Origin: Mangifera indica
Lineage: Eukaryota > Streptophyta > Magnoliopsida > Sapindales > Anacardiaceae
Assembly (NCBI RefSeq): GCF_011075055.1
Contig: NW_025401112.1
Coordinates: 1 to 64,000, forward strand
Length of the DNA stretch: 64,000 nt
Direction of reading: 5' to 3'
Part shown: positions 22,001-34,400 of the stretch, piece after piece
Numbering within the stretch: position 1 is the first letter of the stretch
Layout: every line of letters begins with the position of its first letter
The notes under the pieces: model-generated
The model's database searches: none
The model's input: the letters and a program-made list of their open reading frames with translations, nothing else
What the model was told of the DNA's origin: nothing
Position numbers and translations under genes: made by a program

Positions 22001-24314
22001 ATATATGTTTAATCGATTTCACAATTTTTCTTCTAAAAGAAATGTGTTTCAAAATTTTTCAAAAATTTTGAAATGACCCGAAACGTTTTTTACAAGTTTC
22101 AGAAAGTTTTGAAAACAGAAACGTTTCCAAAACGTGGAAACACACCCCATTATAAGTTTCCGTGCTACTTTGCAAACCACCATAGATTCATCAAGATACT
22201 ACTTAGTGGGACTAGTACCCACAAAACATGTCAGAATTCCTAACAGATAAAGCATAATCTACTATAATATTTAGATACCTGGCGTCTGAAAATCACACTA
22301 ATCAACTGCAACACAAAATCTGAATAAGGAGCATCTAAAAACATAGAGAAGGAATGATATCACAAAGTCATTGTAGTCATGTTAGATTTCACTCACTGGC
22401 CAAAACGAATGACATCACCAACACGTAGGTCCACATAAACCATTTTCTGCACCTGTGAATGTTGGAAAATTAAAGGACATGAAAAAAAACAGGATTATTG
22501 TATAACACTTGTTAAAAACAAAGAAAAAGTATTACAAGTTGACCAGCATTCCTATTAGAAAAAGGCATAAATGAGTTTCACACGAAAGACTATTTAGACA
22601 GACTAAGATAGTATCAAACAAACATGAACTTGATAAAAAGGGTAAGATATCATTCTGATACAATTTGTGTGCATATATTTCAATGTGAAATAACAGAATG
22701 CTAAAATTTGTGAAATCTCAAAAGAGTTATGTAGTTGCCATGGTTTGAAAATTCTAATTCAAATCACTAAAGTAAAATTATAAGGGCAAGGCAACGTTAA
22801 AATTTCTTTTCAATTCCTATGGTATGTTTTTCACACACAACTTGGAGTGGGTAACTGAAAAATAATTGCATTGCAACCAACTGAGAAAATTGAATTAAAA
22901 CATTCAATTAAAAAGTAGAAAGATTTGCCTATCTCTAACCATTTGAAAAAAGCAATACAATTAGACAAAATCTATAAACAAAACAATAAGTAAAAACAAA
23001 TGGCATTTCGATACCTGATACTTGTTAATAAAAGTACCATGAGTACTGCCAACATCATACAGATATGCCTCTCCACTTCTCTTAAACTGAATAACTGATA
23101 AATTTAGGAACAAGAGACTAAGTTAGAAGAACAGTATAATTAACCAAAGGAAGCCAGCTTAGAAATATATTATTGGGTAAGAAAGCCTGAAATGATGCGT
23201 AGCAAAGAAGAAAATCAGAGTAAAAAATATCTACCTGCATGAAAGCGAGAAATGGTAGGGTGCTCAAGAACAAAATCACAGAGGTCCACACGTCCAAACA
23301 TGTAAGCCCCCTTCTTGCACCTGAATATTAATAACATCATACACATCAACAATCAAGGAAACTGCAATTTTTAACGCAAATGCTGGCAATGTTAATGGGA
23401 ACAAGAATTATGATGCAGTTTGAACAACAAGCTGGAACAGAATTGCAGCAGATGATAGATGAAGAGAGGAAGTGGAGTTGGCGCAGAAGGCCGTTAGCTG
23501 TAGGAATAAAGGAGCAGAGTTACTTAAATAATACGGCATCGTCGTTTGAGATTGTTGAGAGTTACAGGATATATTGTTGTTTTCTTTGGATGTAATTTTG
23601 AATGTAATAGCTGGAGACATGTGCGACACCGTTTCATGATTTTGCATTGTAAATAAAATGGAGAGGAAATGAATGAAAGTGAGTTTTGGCGCCTAAAGAA
23701 TTTTTCCCCCTGTTTCTCTGTTCTACCTTTTCTGGAATTCTTCCCTCATTCTTTCTTCACTTAGTTCAATTGATTCGCAATGCTGTGCATCAAATTATTC
23801 GAACACACAGCTTCATATTTCTTCACTTCAACATTGTGACTAAACTCAACAGTTTTAGGACAAAAATGTTAAATTGATATTGTCTAATTCGTATTATAAC
23901 ATTCAACATCCAATAAGTAACAAGAACGAGCTACATAACTATTCACGGCCAGAAGATAAAGAATCATCGTTTCATTAGTTTAATACAAAGAAAATAAACT
24001 TACACGTCGAATTGATCAACAATGAAGCCATCCTTGAGGACCTCGAAGTAGAAATTATGACAGGGAGGTCCACTCCATTCAGGAATCTTGTAGGGCACGG
24101 AGCCATGCTGAGTAACGGAATTTGATTTGTCTTGTTCTTTAGTATCCACTGAGGGGTTTTCAGAACTCGCTTCAGGGTTAGGGTTCTTGGGAGGGGGTGG
24201 GGCCATAGGGGCTATCGTTGTCGTCGTCGTCGTTGTTGATGTTGATGTTGACGAGGTGCCGGGTTCTTCGGCGGCGGGTTTGGACGGTGGAGGAGGCATG
24301 GTGGTTGCCGTCAT
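16048..24314 (-). CDS. SLC4A1AP: FHA-domain protein, kanadaptin (SLC4A1AP) homolog
   Basis: Twelve exons in coding order: 24314-24004, 23320-23235, 23094-23015, 22452-22397, 21022-20974, 20036-19890, 19641-19546, 18446-18333, 18179-18049, 17792-17548, 17021-16194, 16097-16048. Together they give 730 residues, near the Arabidopsis homolog (about 735). The start MTATTMPPPP is the first ATG compatible with the frame; an upstream 'start' lacks support. Residues 1-60 are Pro/Thr/Ser-rich. The FHA phosphothreonine-binding domain spans about 108-190: FGR, SRFH and GSTHGTFIN are its signature residues. After it comes a charged helical region rich in Glu/Lys, then the conserved end WVPPEGQSGDGRTALNERYGY-like (with intact C-terminal Tyr). 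Human kanadaptin is mainly nuclear and the plant function is unknown. The intron after exon 7 has a GC donor. Intron 5 carries a ~210-bp duplication and intron 4 a TIR element. Confidence 0.9.
20514..20543. repeat. (CT)n(CA)n compound microsatellite
   Basis: Run of ct dinucleotides followed by ca dinucleotides at the left edge of the intronic tandem duplication. A second, shorter (ac)n run sits at the matching edge of the second copy near 20737-20748. Confidence 0.9.
20529..20945. repeat. ~210-bp tandem duplication in FHA-gene intron
   Basis: Copy 1 (about 20529-20735) and copy 2 (about 20736-20945) share, in order, an (ac)n run, 'agaagaaaagga', 'tgaaaataaatgaa', 'ataaactccaga', 'ccaagtaatttcacaattg' and 'aagtaaaatctgtaacagga'. 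Copy 2 ends about 30 bp from the exon at 20974-21022. The copies differ by many substitutions, so the duplication is not recent. Confidence 0.85.
21596..22172. mobile_element. short non-autonomous element (GGAAACG-rich) with flanking direct repeats
   Basis: The left end starts 'gtagcacagaaacggaaacg'; the right end finishes 'gtttccgtgctac' plus 'tttg', so the ends form a short imperfect inverted repeat (gtagcac/gtgctac). It is bracketed by 'caaaccacccat' (21584-21595) and 'caaaccaccat' (22173-22183), a probable target-site duplication of 11-12 bp. The interior is AT-rich with AAACGTTTT motifs near both ends and no coding capacity. It sits in intron 4 of the FHA gene. Class unclear. Confidence 0.65.
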
Positions 24315-25438
24315 TGTATCAAAAAATTGAACGAAGAATTTTGCGATAGAGAGGTGATACAGTGCTAGCAAATTTACTTATGGCTGATGGTGATAGCAAT
24401 TTTACAGAGGCGGCGATCCGGCGGGTCGGGTCTGATATTGAAGGGGCTGGCCACGTACGTAAAATGGGATTGAAAAAGTTGGTGAAATATTTTTCCCACA
24501 CAAGGTTTGATAGAATATCCTATTACACCTTTTAAGTTGAAAAACCATTTTCATTGAAGCAACAATTAATTTTAATGTAAAAGAATATTTATATTATTTC
24601 ATCGAAATATTATAATAAAGTTATATTAACTATTATTTTATTATTAAAATTTAAAATATTATAATAATAAATATATTTTAGAGGATTTTTTAATAATAAA
24701 TTATCAAATTTAGTTTTATATATTTTAAAAATATAATTATAATTTTAATAATTTATAATATAATATTTATATCTTTACTTTGTTGTATATTATTCAATTA
24801 TTTTAGATATAATTATTATTTTTAAAATTATCAAAATATCTAAAAATATTATAATCACTCTTTAATTTTGTTAAATTACTAAAAATTTCTTTTGAAAAAA
24901 TTTATTAATATTTTTAAAAATTAAATTCACCCTAATATATAATTATATGGCATTGATATATTTACTTATATTTGTAAATTTTTATTATTTTTAATTAAAA
25001 ATAATATAAATTATGAAAAATTAAAGAATTTACAAAATTAATTTCAATTTTGGATTTAGGAATTAATGATTATAATGTTATTGGATCTTTAAAATAAAAA
25101 TTTAAGACAGATATAAAATAAAATAAAATAAAATCCTTTTCCACATTAATGGGATTTATTGATTAATTTCTGCCTACGTTCCAGACTACAATATTAGCGT
25201 TATTACACAGCATGCTCTTCGTTCAATGGAGAAAAAAACACACAGACACAGTGTTGTCGGGGCTTCATGTTAGATCCTGAACAATGACACCAAATTCGAC
25301 GTCGTTTTGACCGGCATCACTACTTTCAGGTACTTCTAATTTCGTTTCTTTAATCATTTTCTCATCTAAATTTCAGGATCCCTAATTTGGTTTAGTATTT
25401 TTTTCTTTCGTAATTAAGTGTGAAGTTAAATCTAGAAG
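24315..25438. promoter_or_regulatory. divergent promoter region between the FHA gene and FRY
   Basis: Head-to-head spacing of 1.1 kb that must contain both promoters and 5' UTRs. The middle (about 24540-25130) is nearly pure A/T with no recognisable motif. GC-richer stretches at 24400-24480 and 25170-25330 flank it and probably mark the two core promoters and leaders. Confidence 0.5.
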
Positions 25439-28400
25439 ATGAAGGCAGGCAGCGCTGCCAAGTTGATTGTAGAAGCATTGTTGCAGCGGTTCCTCCCGCT
25501 TGCACGACGTCGTATCGAAACCGCTCAAGCTCAGGTCCGTCTTCGGTTTGATTTTGTCGGTTTTTCATTTGATTGATACTGTGGAGCGCTTGAATATGCA
25601 TAATCGAATGTCATGGTTTCTGTAAGATTACTTGTGAAATCTTGAAGCCTTTGTCTTCATTTTATCTTTTAATGATGTGATTTAATAACAATGGATCAAT
25701 AAATGGTATAAATAGGTAATTTGTCATTGGCATCAACCTTATAAGATTTCATAAGATTTTGGTGTTTTTTTTTTTTCTTGTCATGCTGGCATTTCCAGTA
25801 AAGGTTCATATCTTATGTTTTGTAATTAGCTTTTTCTTTTCATGGGGAATTTGCAGGATGGACAATATCTACGTCCGTCAGACCCGGCCTATGAGCAAGT
25901 ATTGGATTCTCTAGCTATGATTGCACGGCATACACCCATCCCTCTTTTGGAAGCTCTACTTAGGTGGAGAGAAACGTGCGTATTCTGTCCCCCAATGAAC
26001 TTCTGAGCTTTTATTTTTGTTTAACTTTCTTTTGGGGATATCAGTCTCTGAGCATAGATTTTTCCTCTTTCCATCAAGCTTCCTTTGTTGCGTCAATAGA
26101 AATGGTTTTTGTATCACTGGTCTAGTTATTATGCTAAGTAAATTGATTGTGTCTAGTATGAAATATATTGTAGCTGTATTATTTGAATCAACATTTTGAC
26201 TTCTAAATATTAATTGTTAAATTTAGGGGATATTGTTCTTCCATTATTAGTTGTAATATAAAAACATCACTATGATATCAAAGCATTTTGTTCTTGAGTG
26301 GTACTCATGTCCTAATCACTAGTTCATTTCTTTTTTAAATCTTTATTCTCTTTGGGGATATTTGTTGCAGCGAATCTCCAAAAGGTGCAAACGATGCGTC
26401 AACATTCCAAAGGAAGGTTTGTATTTTTTTTAGTAGCTTGCAAATCTCAATACCATGAAACTCAGCTATGTTTTATTATATGTAATGCATGTTGTGGATA
26501 CTGCTCTTAGTACTATACATACACTCAAGTTTAGTTTGAAGCTAGAAATCAAATTGGATGTTGATTGCTAAAGACAGACTACCTTACTCATGAGATAAAT
26601 CTTTTTGAGTTGGTATTTAGCAATGGGATTACTGTACATAATCAATGGGATAAAAGTTAAATCCGATCAAATAATAAGCGGGCCTTGTTTCCTTTATGAG
26701 TGAATATCTACATTTGAACCATTGAGGAATATTTTAGTATATCTTTTTTACTAGTATAATATATCTACTTGATACTGGTTTTTTGCATTTAGTGTACGGA
26801 TTCAGTCAAGGGTAAGTAGGGTTGATGTTACCTTGAGTTTGTTGTGATCATACCCGTGATCCAAGCTCTGTTTTGCCTGAACTAAATTTACATGTCCAAG
26901 TCTGAGCTGGCCTGAATTAGATTAATTATTAAATTCTTAACAATTAGTTTAATTTGTTTTAGACATTTTTTGTTCTTTTGAAAAAAATTTTTTAGGCATC
27001 TTAAAATAGATTATTGAGATATTTTCTTTTGCTTACTTTATTACGTGTTGATGTTTTTTATATAATTTCCTTATTAATCCCATCCCAAGTTATGGAGATC
27101 TATCTGCATATATGGAGATAAAGCTTATTTCCCTTAAAATATCCAGTAAAGGTAAAAAAAATTATTTAATTTACATGTCTCTACCTTATAAATTCAAATT
27201 CTATCTTTTACTCATTCCTAAATTATTGTCCACTGCGATTGGCTCTTTCTACCTCACTATTGATATGTCATATTTTAAAGCTTTCCCACCAACTAAAGCT
27301 ACCTGTTGGTATGTTTTTTACTGTTTTCTATTTACTATACTGTCTCATGGCTCAATTATTGTTTATGTGTTTCTGAATGCAAATTCTGATGCGGGCTTGA
27401 CTTAATTTATAGAAATTTAAATCATACTGTGTGGTTTTTTCTCATATGGATTCTAAAGTAGGTTTGGTTCTTTTTTTCTTACCTGATAAAAATGTGATAG
27501 GAATTTGACTTATGAACCATATGTCTTATCTTTATGAGACACTGCTATGCATAGCTTGTCAGAGAAATGGAATTAATTGATCACAAGTTCAATAATATAT
27601 TTGTATGGGGTTCAGCTTGCTGTGGAGTGCATATTTTGCTCAGCATGTATTCGCTTTGTGGAGTGCTGCCCCCAAGAAGGACTCACAGGTTTGCTCATTG
27701 CATACCCATAGTTATTATCTTCATCTGTGCTTATTATTCTAAAATGAAGTTGCTTGTTTTCATGGCAGAGAAGCTTTGGTCTGGGCTTGAAAATTTTGTT
27801 TTTGACTGGCTAATAAATGCTGACCGGTAAGACTGCAATATACGGATTCACAAACTTTAAAGAAAAATTTAGAACTGCATATTATATAAATTTGTTGTTG
27901 GGTAAATCTCTTGTTTGATTGAGGTTATGTGAGCTATATTTACCAAACAAATTTTTGGTCTCACTTTTCATTTTCACCTCAGCATGAGATTTATGGAAGC
28001 ACTCATACTCTTTTTACACTTGGATGATGACCATCCCATGGATGCTTTTCCATAGTTTTCATGCAACAGTTATTTTGCATACTTCCCCATTAGAGGCTTT
28101 ATTCTGTGGAATATTGCACTTGTCATTGATGTTATTGTTATTTTCTTCTCTATGGAAAAAATATACTAGTGAGAAGAATACCTGATGTTGTTCTAGTTAA
28201 GAATTTTTAGTTAACCACCCGATGTAAGATTAAGCCTATGGGGTTGATAGCTGTTTAGAATGCTATTTAATGTTGATTTGTTTTGTGTTTAGTTTGAATT
28301 ATTCCTATAACATGACTGAGGTTAGACACTATTTTTTTGGCATTTGCTTAATATATTGTCAGTGCAGTGTTGTAAGCCAGGTTGAATATCCCTCATTGGT

Positions 28401-31400
28401 TGATTTACGAGGCCTTCTCCTGGACTTAGTTGCTCAACTCTTGGGTGCCTTATCACGAATCAGGTAACTAGTTTATCGCCAAATGATGATTGAAATTGAT
28501 GGTGATTAACATTTTTGAAAACTGTTTAACATTCAAAGGCATCATTTATCTTTAGTACTGCTTAGGTTGCCTCTGTATGTGTGTGGTTTTGTTGAACTGC
28601 ATATGTACGTATGGTATAAATATGAGTGAAGCTTTCTTATCTTAAACTTAACAAGCAAGAGAATAATAGTAATAAAATATCACTCTGTGGATCGAGAGTT
28701 ATCAGCATTCTTTTTGGGTGTTATTTAATCGGAAGTTTTTCCCCTATGAGATCCATTGTCATGCGTTAGAGAGCTCCTCTGACCATTCAGATTCATTCAA
28801 TCTAACACAAACAATTTGACAAGATCAAACTGTTTTGTTGCTTTCAACACACCAATATTCTGTCTTATTGTAAGATAGATAAAAAATATGCCAATCCTCC
28901 CCTAGGTCAAAACCCCTTGAGTGATTTCCCTGAATATTTCCTTGTATTCACCTCCTATTCTCCTCTCTTTCTATAGTCCTCTCTCAATTTCAGTTTCCAT
29001 TTTTCCCTCCATTATCCTTAATCACAGTTTGTCAGTTTTGCCCTTATTGGAGCGTATTTGTATGTCTGGATTGATGCCTTTGTCTTGCTATTTTGTTTAA
29101 ATTCTTCAGTTATTCTATCCGAAATTACGGAAGCGAATTCATTGCCTGAATATCTGTCTTTGACTCTTTTAATTCTCCTTTTGTAAACTTGCTTGAGTAG
29201 TGGTCTAACATCATGCTAGCTTCATAATTGTGCTTTCAGGGTATGCTGCCTTATTGATAGCGACATTAACTTTTACTGACTTGATTTTTCTATCCTTTCT
29301 CTCTATATTTATTTATTTTTTTCATTTTCAGTGAAGTCCTTGTTATGCTAAAACAGGAATCGAATTTGACAGCTTAAGAAGTGTTGATGATATTGATTAA
29401 TAATAATTATTTTCCTAAAAATGTAATCTCCTTCACGCTTTAACTGGTTGACCGAAACATATTCTCAAGTTATGACAGAAAGTTTGATGCTGGAGGTCAC
29501 ATTAATTTGCTGTGCTAACTAGAGTAAAACTTGTCTAACTTCTATTGTTTTTTGTTTTTCTTTTGCAGGTTTAGTTCTGTAACTGAGCGCTTCTTTATGG
29601 AACTCAATAGTCGGAGACCTGATGCTAGTGTTGCCCGAAGTGAGACTCTTAGTATCATTAATGGGATGCGCTACCTAAAGCTTGGGGTATGTGTATAATT
29701 ACATTTTCTCTGGAGCATACTGCAATGAATACTGCAATATGACAATAACTATATTAACCAGGTTTTGACTGAGGGTGGACTCAATGCATCAGCATCGTTT
29801 GTGGCAAAAGCAAACCCTCTTAACCGTACTGCACATAAGCGCAAAAGTGAGCTTCACCATGCACTATGCAATATGCTGTCAAACATCCTAGCACCGCTTG
29901 CAGACTGTGGAAAAAGCCAGTGGCCTCCTTCAGGTGTAGAGCCTGCACTTACTCTATGGTATGAAGCTGTTGGGAGAATTAGAGGGCAACTCATGTATTG
30001 GATGGACAAACAGAGTAAACATGTATCAGTAAGTGGGATCAGATTATCTCTTTCTTTTTCTTTTTGAATTTGTTGTTCTGTAATCTGAAAAGTTATTAAT
30101 AATACTATTTCCATTTTTTACCATGAAAATTCTGCAAATTCTATTTCTAGTCTTTACCATGAAAAGCGTGGATACTTCCTAGTTACAAGCTTGTTAGTTT
30201 TATATTACAGCTGAATTTTCTGTTTCGCTACAAGCCTCTGGATGAACTACCATCTGCACTTTATACTTGCTCATATTTATTTATTACTGAAATTTTCCTT
30301 CTATTAGGTTGGCTACCCTTTGGTGACTCTTCTTCTCTGTCTTGGTGATCCTCAAGTATTCCACAACAACTTGAGTCCACACATGGAGCAACTCTACAAG
30401 TATCTAAGAGTGAGTTTATGCATATAAAGTTTAGCCTAGCACAATTTTTTTTTTTTTTTGTCTATGGATTGTTTTCTCTAACATTCGAAGTGGATTGTTT
30501 TGGAGGTTTGATCCTACGTTTATATACTGTTTTATTTGTGGTGCTAAGTGACTTTGTTTGATTTTATTGTGCAGGACAAAAACCATCGGTTTATGGCCTT
30601 GGACTGTCTTCATCGACTTTTGAGATTTTACTTGTGTGTTCATGCAACTAATCAGCCCCCTAATCGTATATGGGACTATTTAGACAGTGTGACCTCTCAA
30701 CTTCTAACTGTTTTAAGGAAAGGAATGCTTACTCAGGATGTCCAACACGATAAGCTAGTAGAATTTTGTGTTACCATAGCAGAACATAACCTCGATTTTG
30801 CCATGAATCATATGATATTAGAATTACTGAAGCAGGATAATTTAAGTGAAGCAAAAGTTATTGGTCTTCGTGCTTTACTTGCCATTGTCATGTCTCCTTC
30901 AAGCCAGCATGTAGGCTTGGAAATATTTAAATGTAATTATCAACTCTTCATTTATTCCAAACTGTTGATATGTGGCTCTAATTTGGTAACCATAACATCA
31001 TTTATTGTTGTTGGATAAGCAGTTCATGATATTGGGCACTACATACCAAAAGTGAAGGCTGCTATTGAGTCAATTTTAAGATCTTGTCACAGGACCTATA
31101 GTCAGGCTCTTCTAACTTCTTCAAGGACTACCACAGGTAATATTTTGTTTTGGAATTTGCATATGCAAATGGCATTTTTTGAGAGCTGCTTACGTCTAAG
31201 TCAACAAAAGGGAGACCATAAATTATGAAATCGATTTTTGTTTGATAGCATAGATTGATATTAATGCATAGTTCTCTTTGGTCACAGACATAATTTGGTT
31301 AAATGAGTAATTGTTTCAAGTAATCCAATTGATGTAGGAAAGGCAAGGTTTTAATTTAGAGGGGTAGAAATAGAGATGAGTAAGGAGAAAGAAGATGGAG

Positions 31401-34400
31401 AACTTAAGAGGAATTTGGGAAGAAACGTATAAACTTGGTTTGTTGGGGGGGGGAGGGGAAGGCTGATGTTTATAATCAATGATGACAAGTGTCTAGTCTC
31501 TTCAAGATTCTGTATAGGTGATGAAGATCACAGAAGAGAAAATTTATGAGAAAGTTATAGAAGTGGAGAAAAAAGGACAAAATTTGAGGGATATCAGTTT
31601 TAATTTCTCAATCCGTAATTTTAATCAAATCTGAAAAATTATACGAGCCTACGCCCCCTAGTAATTTCTTGTTTTTTTTCTTTGTTTTAATGTTTATGGG
31701 TTTGCAGTTGGCTGAGCCTTTGCTCAATATGAGGCTTTAAGACAATTAGAAAAATTGAGCTAACTGATGTCGGTCAGGGTGAGTTGGTCCTTAAATTGCT
31801 TGTTAGCTCTTACAAGCAAAATGGTTTTAAATTTAATTAAAAAAAATATCATATGATTCTTTTTTCCAGGGCATATGTATTTACTGTGAGACTTGGACCT
31901 ATTTTTCATCTTTGTAGTAAAACTCGATTTATATAGCCTAGGGCATATGGTTACTTGCAGTTGAAAAGGATGAAGGAAACCTTGGTTTATGCAATTTACT
32001 GGATTGCTCTCTGTTTATACCGAATGAAAATTTATGCTATTTTGCTGCAAGGGTACATACCTAATGAATTTTATGCCTTTTCAGATGCTGTAACCAAGGA
32101 AAAATCTCAAGGACATCTCTTCCGGTCAGTGCTGAAGTGTATACCATACCTGATAGAAGAAGTTGGCCGAAGTGATAAAATAACTGAAATAATACCTCAA
32201 CATGGCATAAGTATTGATCCTGGTGTTCGCGAGGAAGCAGTGCAGGTGCTGAACCGGATTGTAAGATACCTTCCTCATCGTCGCTTTGCAGTTATGAGAG
32301 GGATGGCCAACTTTATCCTACGGCTTCCTGATGAATATCCTCTCCTCATTCAAACATCATTGGGTCGCTTGTTAGAACTCATGCGTTTTTGGAGAGCTTG
32401 TCTGGTTGAAGATATAGTAGAATATAGTACTGAAGATGCCAAGCGTGTTGGGCCTAAAAAGGAGGGATTTAAGAAGCCTTCTTTCCGTCAACCAGGAGAG
32501 ATTGTTGAGTTTCGTGCATCGGAGATAGATGCAGTTGGTCTAATATTCCTTAGCTCTGTGGACAGCCAGATTCGCCATACAGCATTGGAGTTACTGCGCT
32601 GTGTACGTGCCTTGAGGAATGATATACGAGATCTCACAATTCAAGAGCAGCCTGATCATAGTATGAGATATGAACCAGAACCCATATATATTATAGATGT
32701 CCTGGAAGAACATGCGGTGAGATATACTAGGCTTGCTGTTGTATTTTGTTTTATTTTGTTTCAGCAATCTTGTAACCATTTACCTGATAAATATCTTAAA
32801 ATTTTAGGATGACATTGTTCAGAGCTGCTACTTGGATTCTGGTCGTCCATTTGATTTGAGACGAGAATCTGATGCAATTCCTCCTGATGTGACCCTTCAA
32901 TCTATAATTTTTGAGAGTCCTGATAAGAATAGGTGGGCTCGGTGTCTTAGTGATCTCATCAAACATGCGGCTGAGCTTTGCCCAAGATCTGTTCAGGAAG
33001 CAAAGTAAGTAAACTTTCTTTATATAATGAACCAAAATAAGTTGTGTTACTTGAAAAACTTTTGTTGTGTTGCATATTATCTTTCTTATTATACATAGCT
33101 GAGTTTACTCATAATTTAGGATGAAAGGTAGAATCTGTTGGGAAATAATTGGTTGACTAGTTGTGTTGAAACTTGTTCTCCTGTGTATGTTGATGGTATT
33201 TTCTTCCTGCCTCTGCTAACGTGCTTTGCAGTTTCTGATCAAATTTCTGTGTTAATCAATTCCATAATTAAATAGTCTATGAAACTCATATTAATTTGAT
33301 CTTAATTTGCAGGCAAGAGGTTGTGCATCGTCTTGCTCATATTACACCTATTGAGTTAGGAGGAAAGGCTCATACTTCACAAGATGTAGACAACAAACTG
33401 GATCAGTGGCTGATGTATGCGATGTTTGTATGCTCATGTCCCCCAGATACTAGAGATGCTGGTAGCATTGCGGCAACCAAAGATCTTTACCATCTTATTT
33501 TCCCCTCTTTGAAGTCTGGTTCGGAAGCACACATTGTAAGTGAATATTAAAAAGAAATCTTCTGGTTTTTCATGATTTGATATATAATTCAACCTCATTG
33601 TATAATAATGTCTTAATGAGCCCCTCTTCTGAATTGTGAAAATGAAAGACAAGGATGAAGGGATTATTTGTATGCTTTACATGATTTCTCTGGTTCACAT
33701 GGATTTGAAATGCTTTTCTGCTGAAGAACTTGTGCTTTCAATGCATTCATTCTCCCAAATTAACCAAGATTGCAATGCATCAATTGATTCAATTGTCCAA
33801 AATTAATCTAGATGGTAATGCATCTGCATTGTCAGTTTAGCTAGCTAGATCTTTTGGGCTTGTATAAGAGGTTTTGGGGTCAAATGCCACTCACATTGAG
33901 ACTGGGGGGTTCTTGTTTTAAATTTGAAATTTAAAAAAAGAAGATTAAGAAAAGTAATGAATCTATAATCAAATAAAAGAACTGCTGAATAGCCCTGTGC
34001 ATATATGCAAAATGTACTTGTCTTTCTGTTGTCATCAATCTTTCAGAATTCACATAACTCTTCCATTGTTGAATAAAATAATATAACTAGTGAGGGAATG
34101 AAACAAATTGTTATCAATCCCATTACCTCGTATTGTGGAGTGAGAGGTCTGGGGACTGTTCCAATTCATACCAGCTTAATGGCAGTAGGATGGAAACTCT
34201 TTATTTTGCGCATATGGGTAGGGTGTGTTAAAAAATCTCATTGGTAACAAGAATCTCAATTATCTGTCAGGTGGGAAGTTGTAAGGCCATCTCATGGTTT
34301 TTGAGATGGTGCCAACTAGCTATATACCCTTGTGTAACTCGGAAATTTTAGATGATCATCTATGTATTTACATATTTATTCTGAGCACTGTCTTTAAATT

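Noticed and set aside
23380..23647. Opposing frames in the first intron of the FHA gene
   Set aside because: No similarity to a known family, and they overlap each other on opposite strands within an intron.
24127..24330. Plus-strand Val/Gly-rich frame
   Set aside because: Mirror of the Thr/Pro-rich microsatellite coding stretch of the FHA gene's first exon on the other strand.
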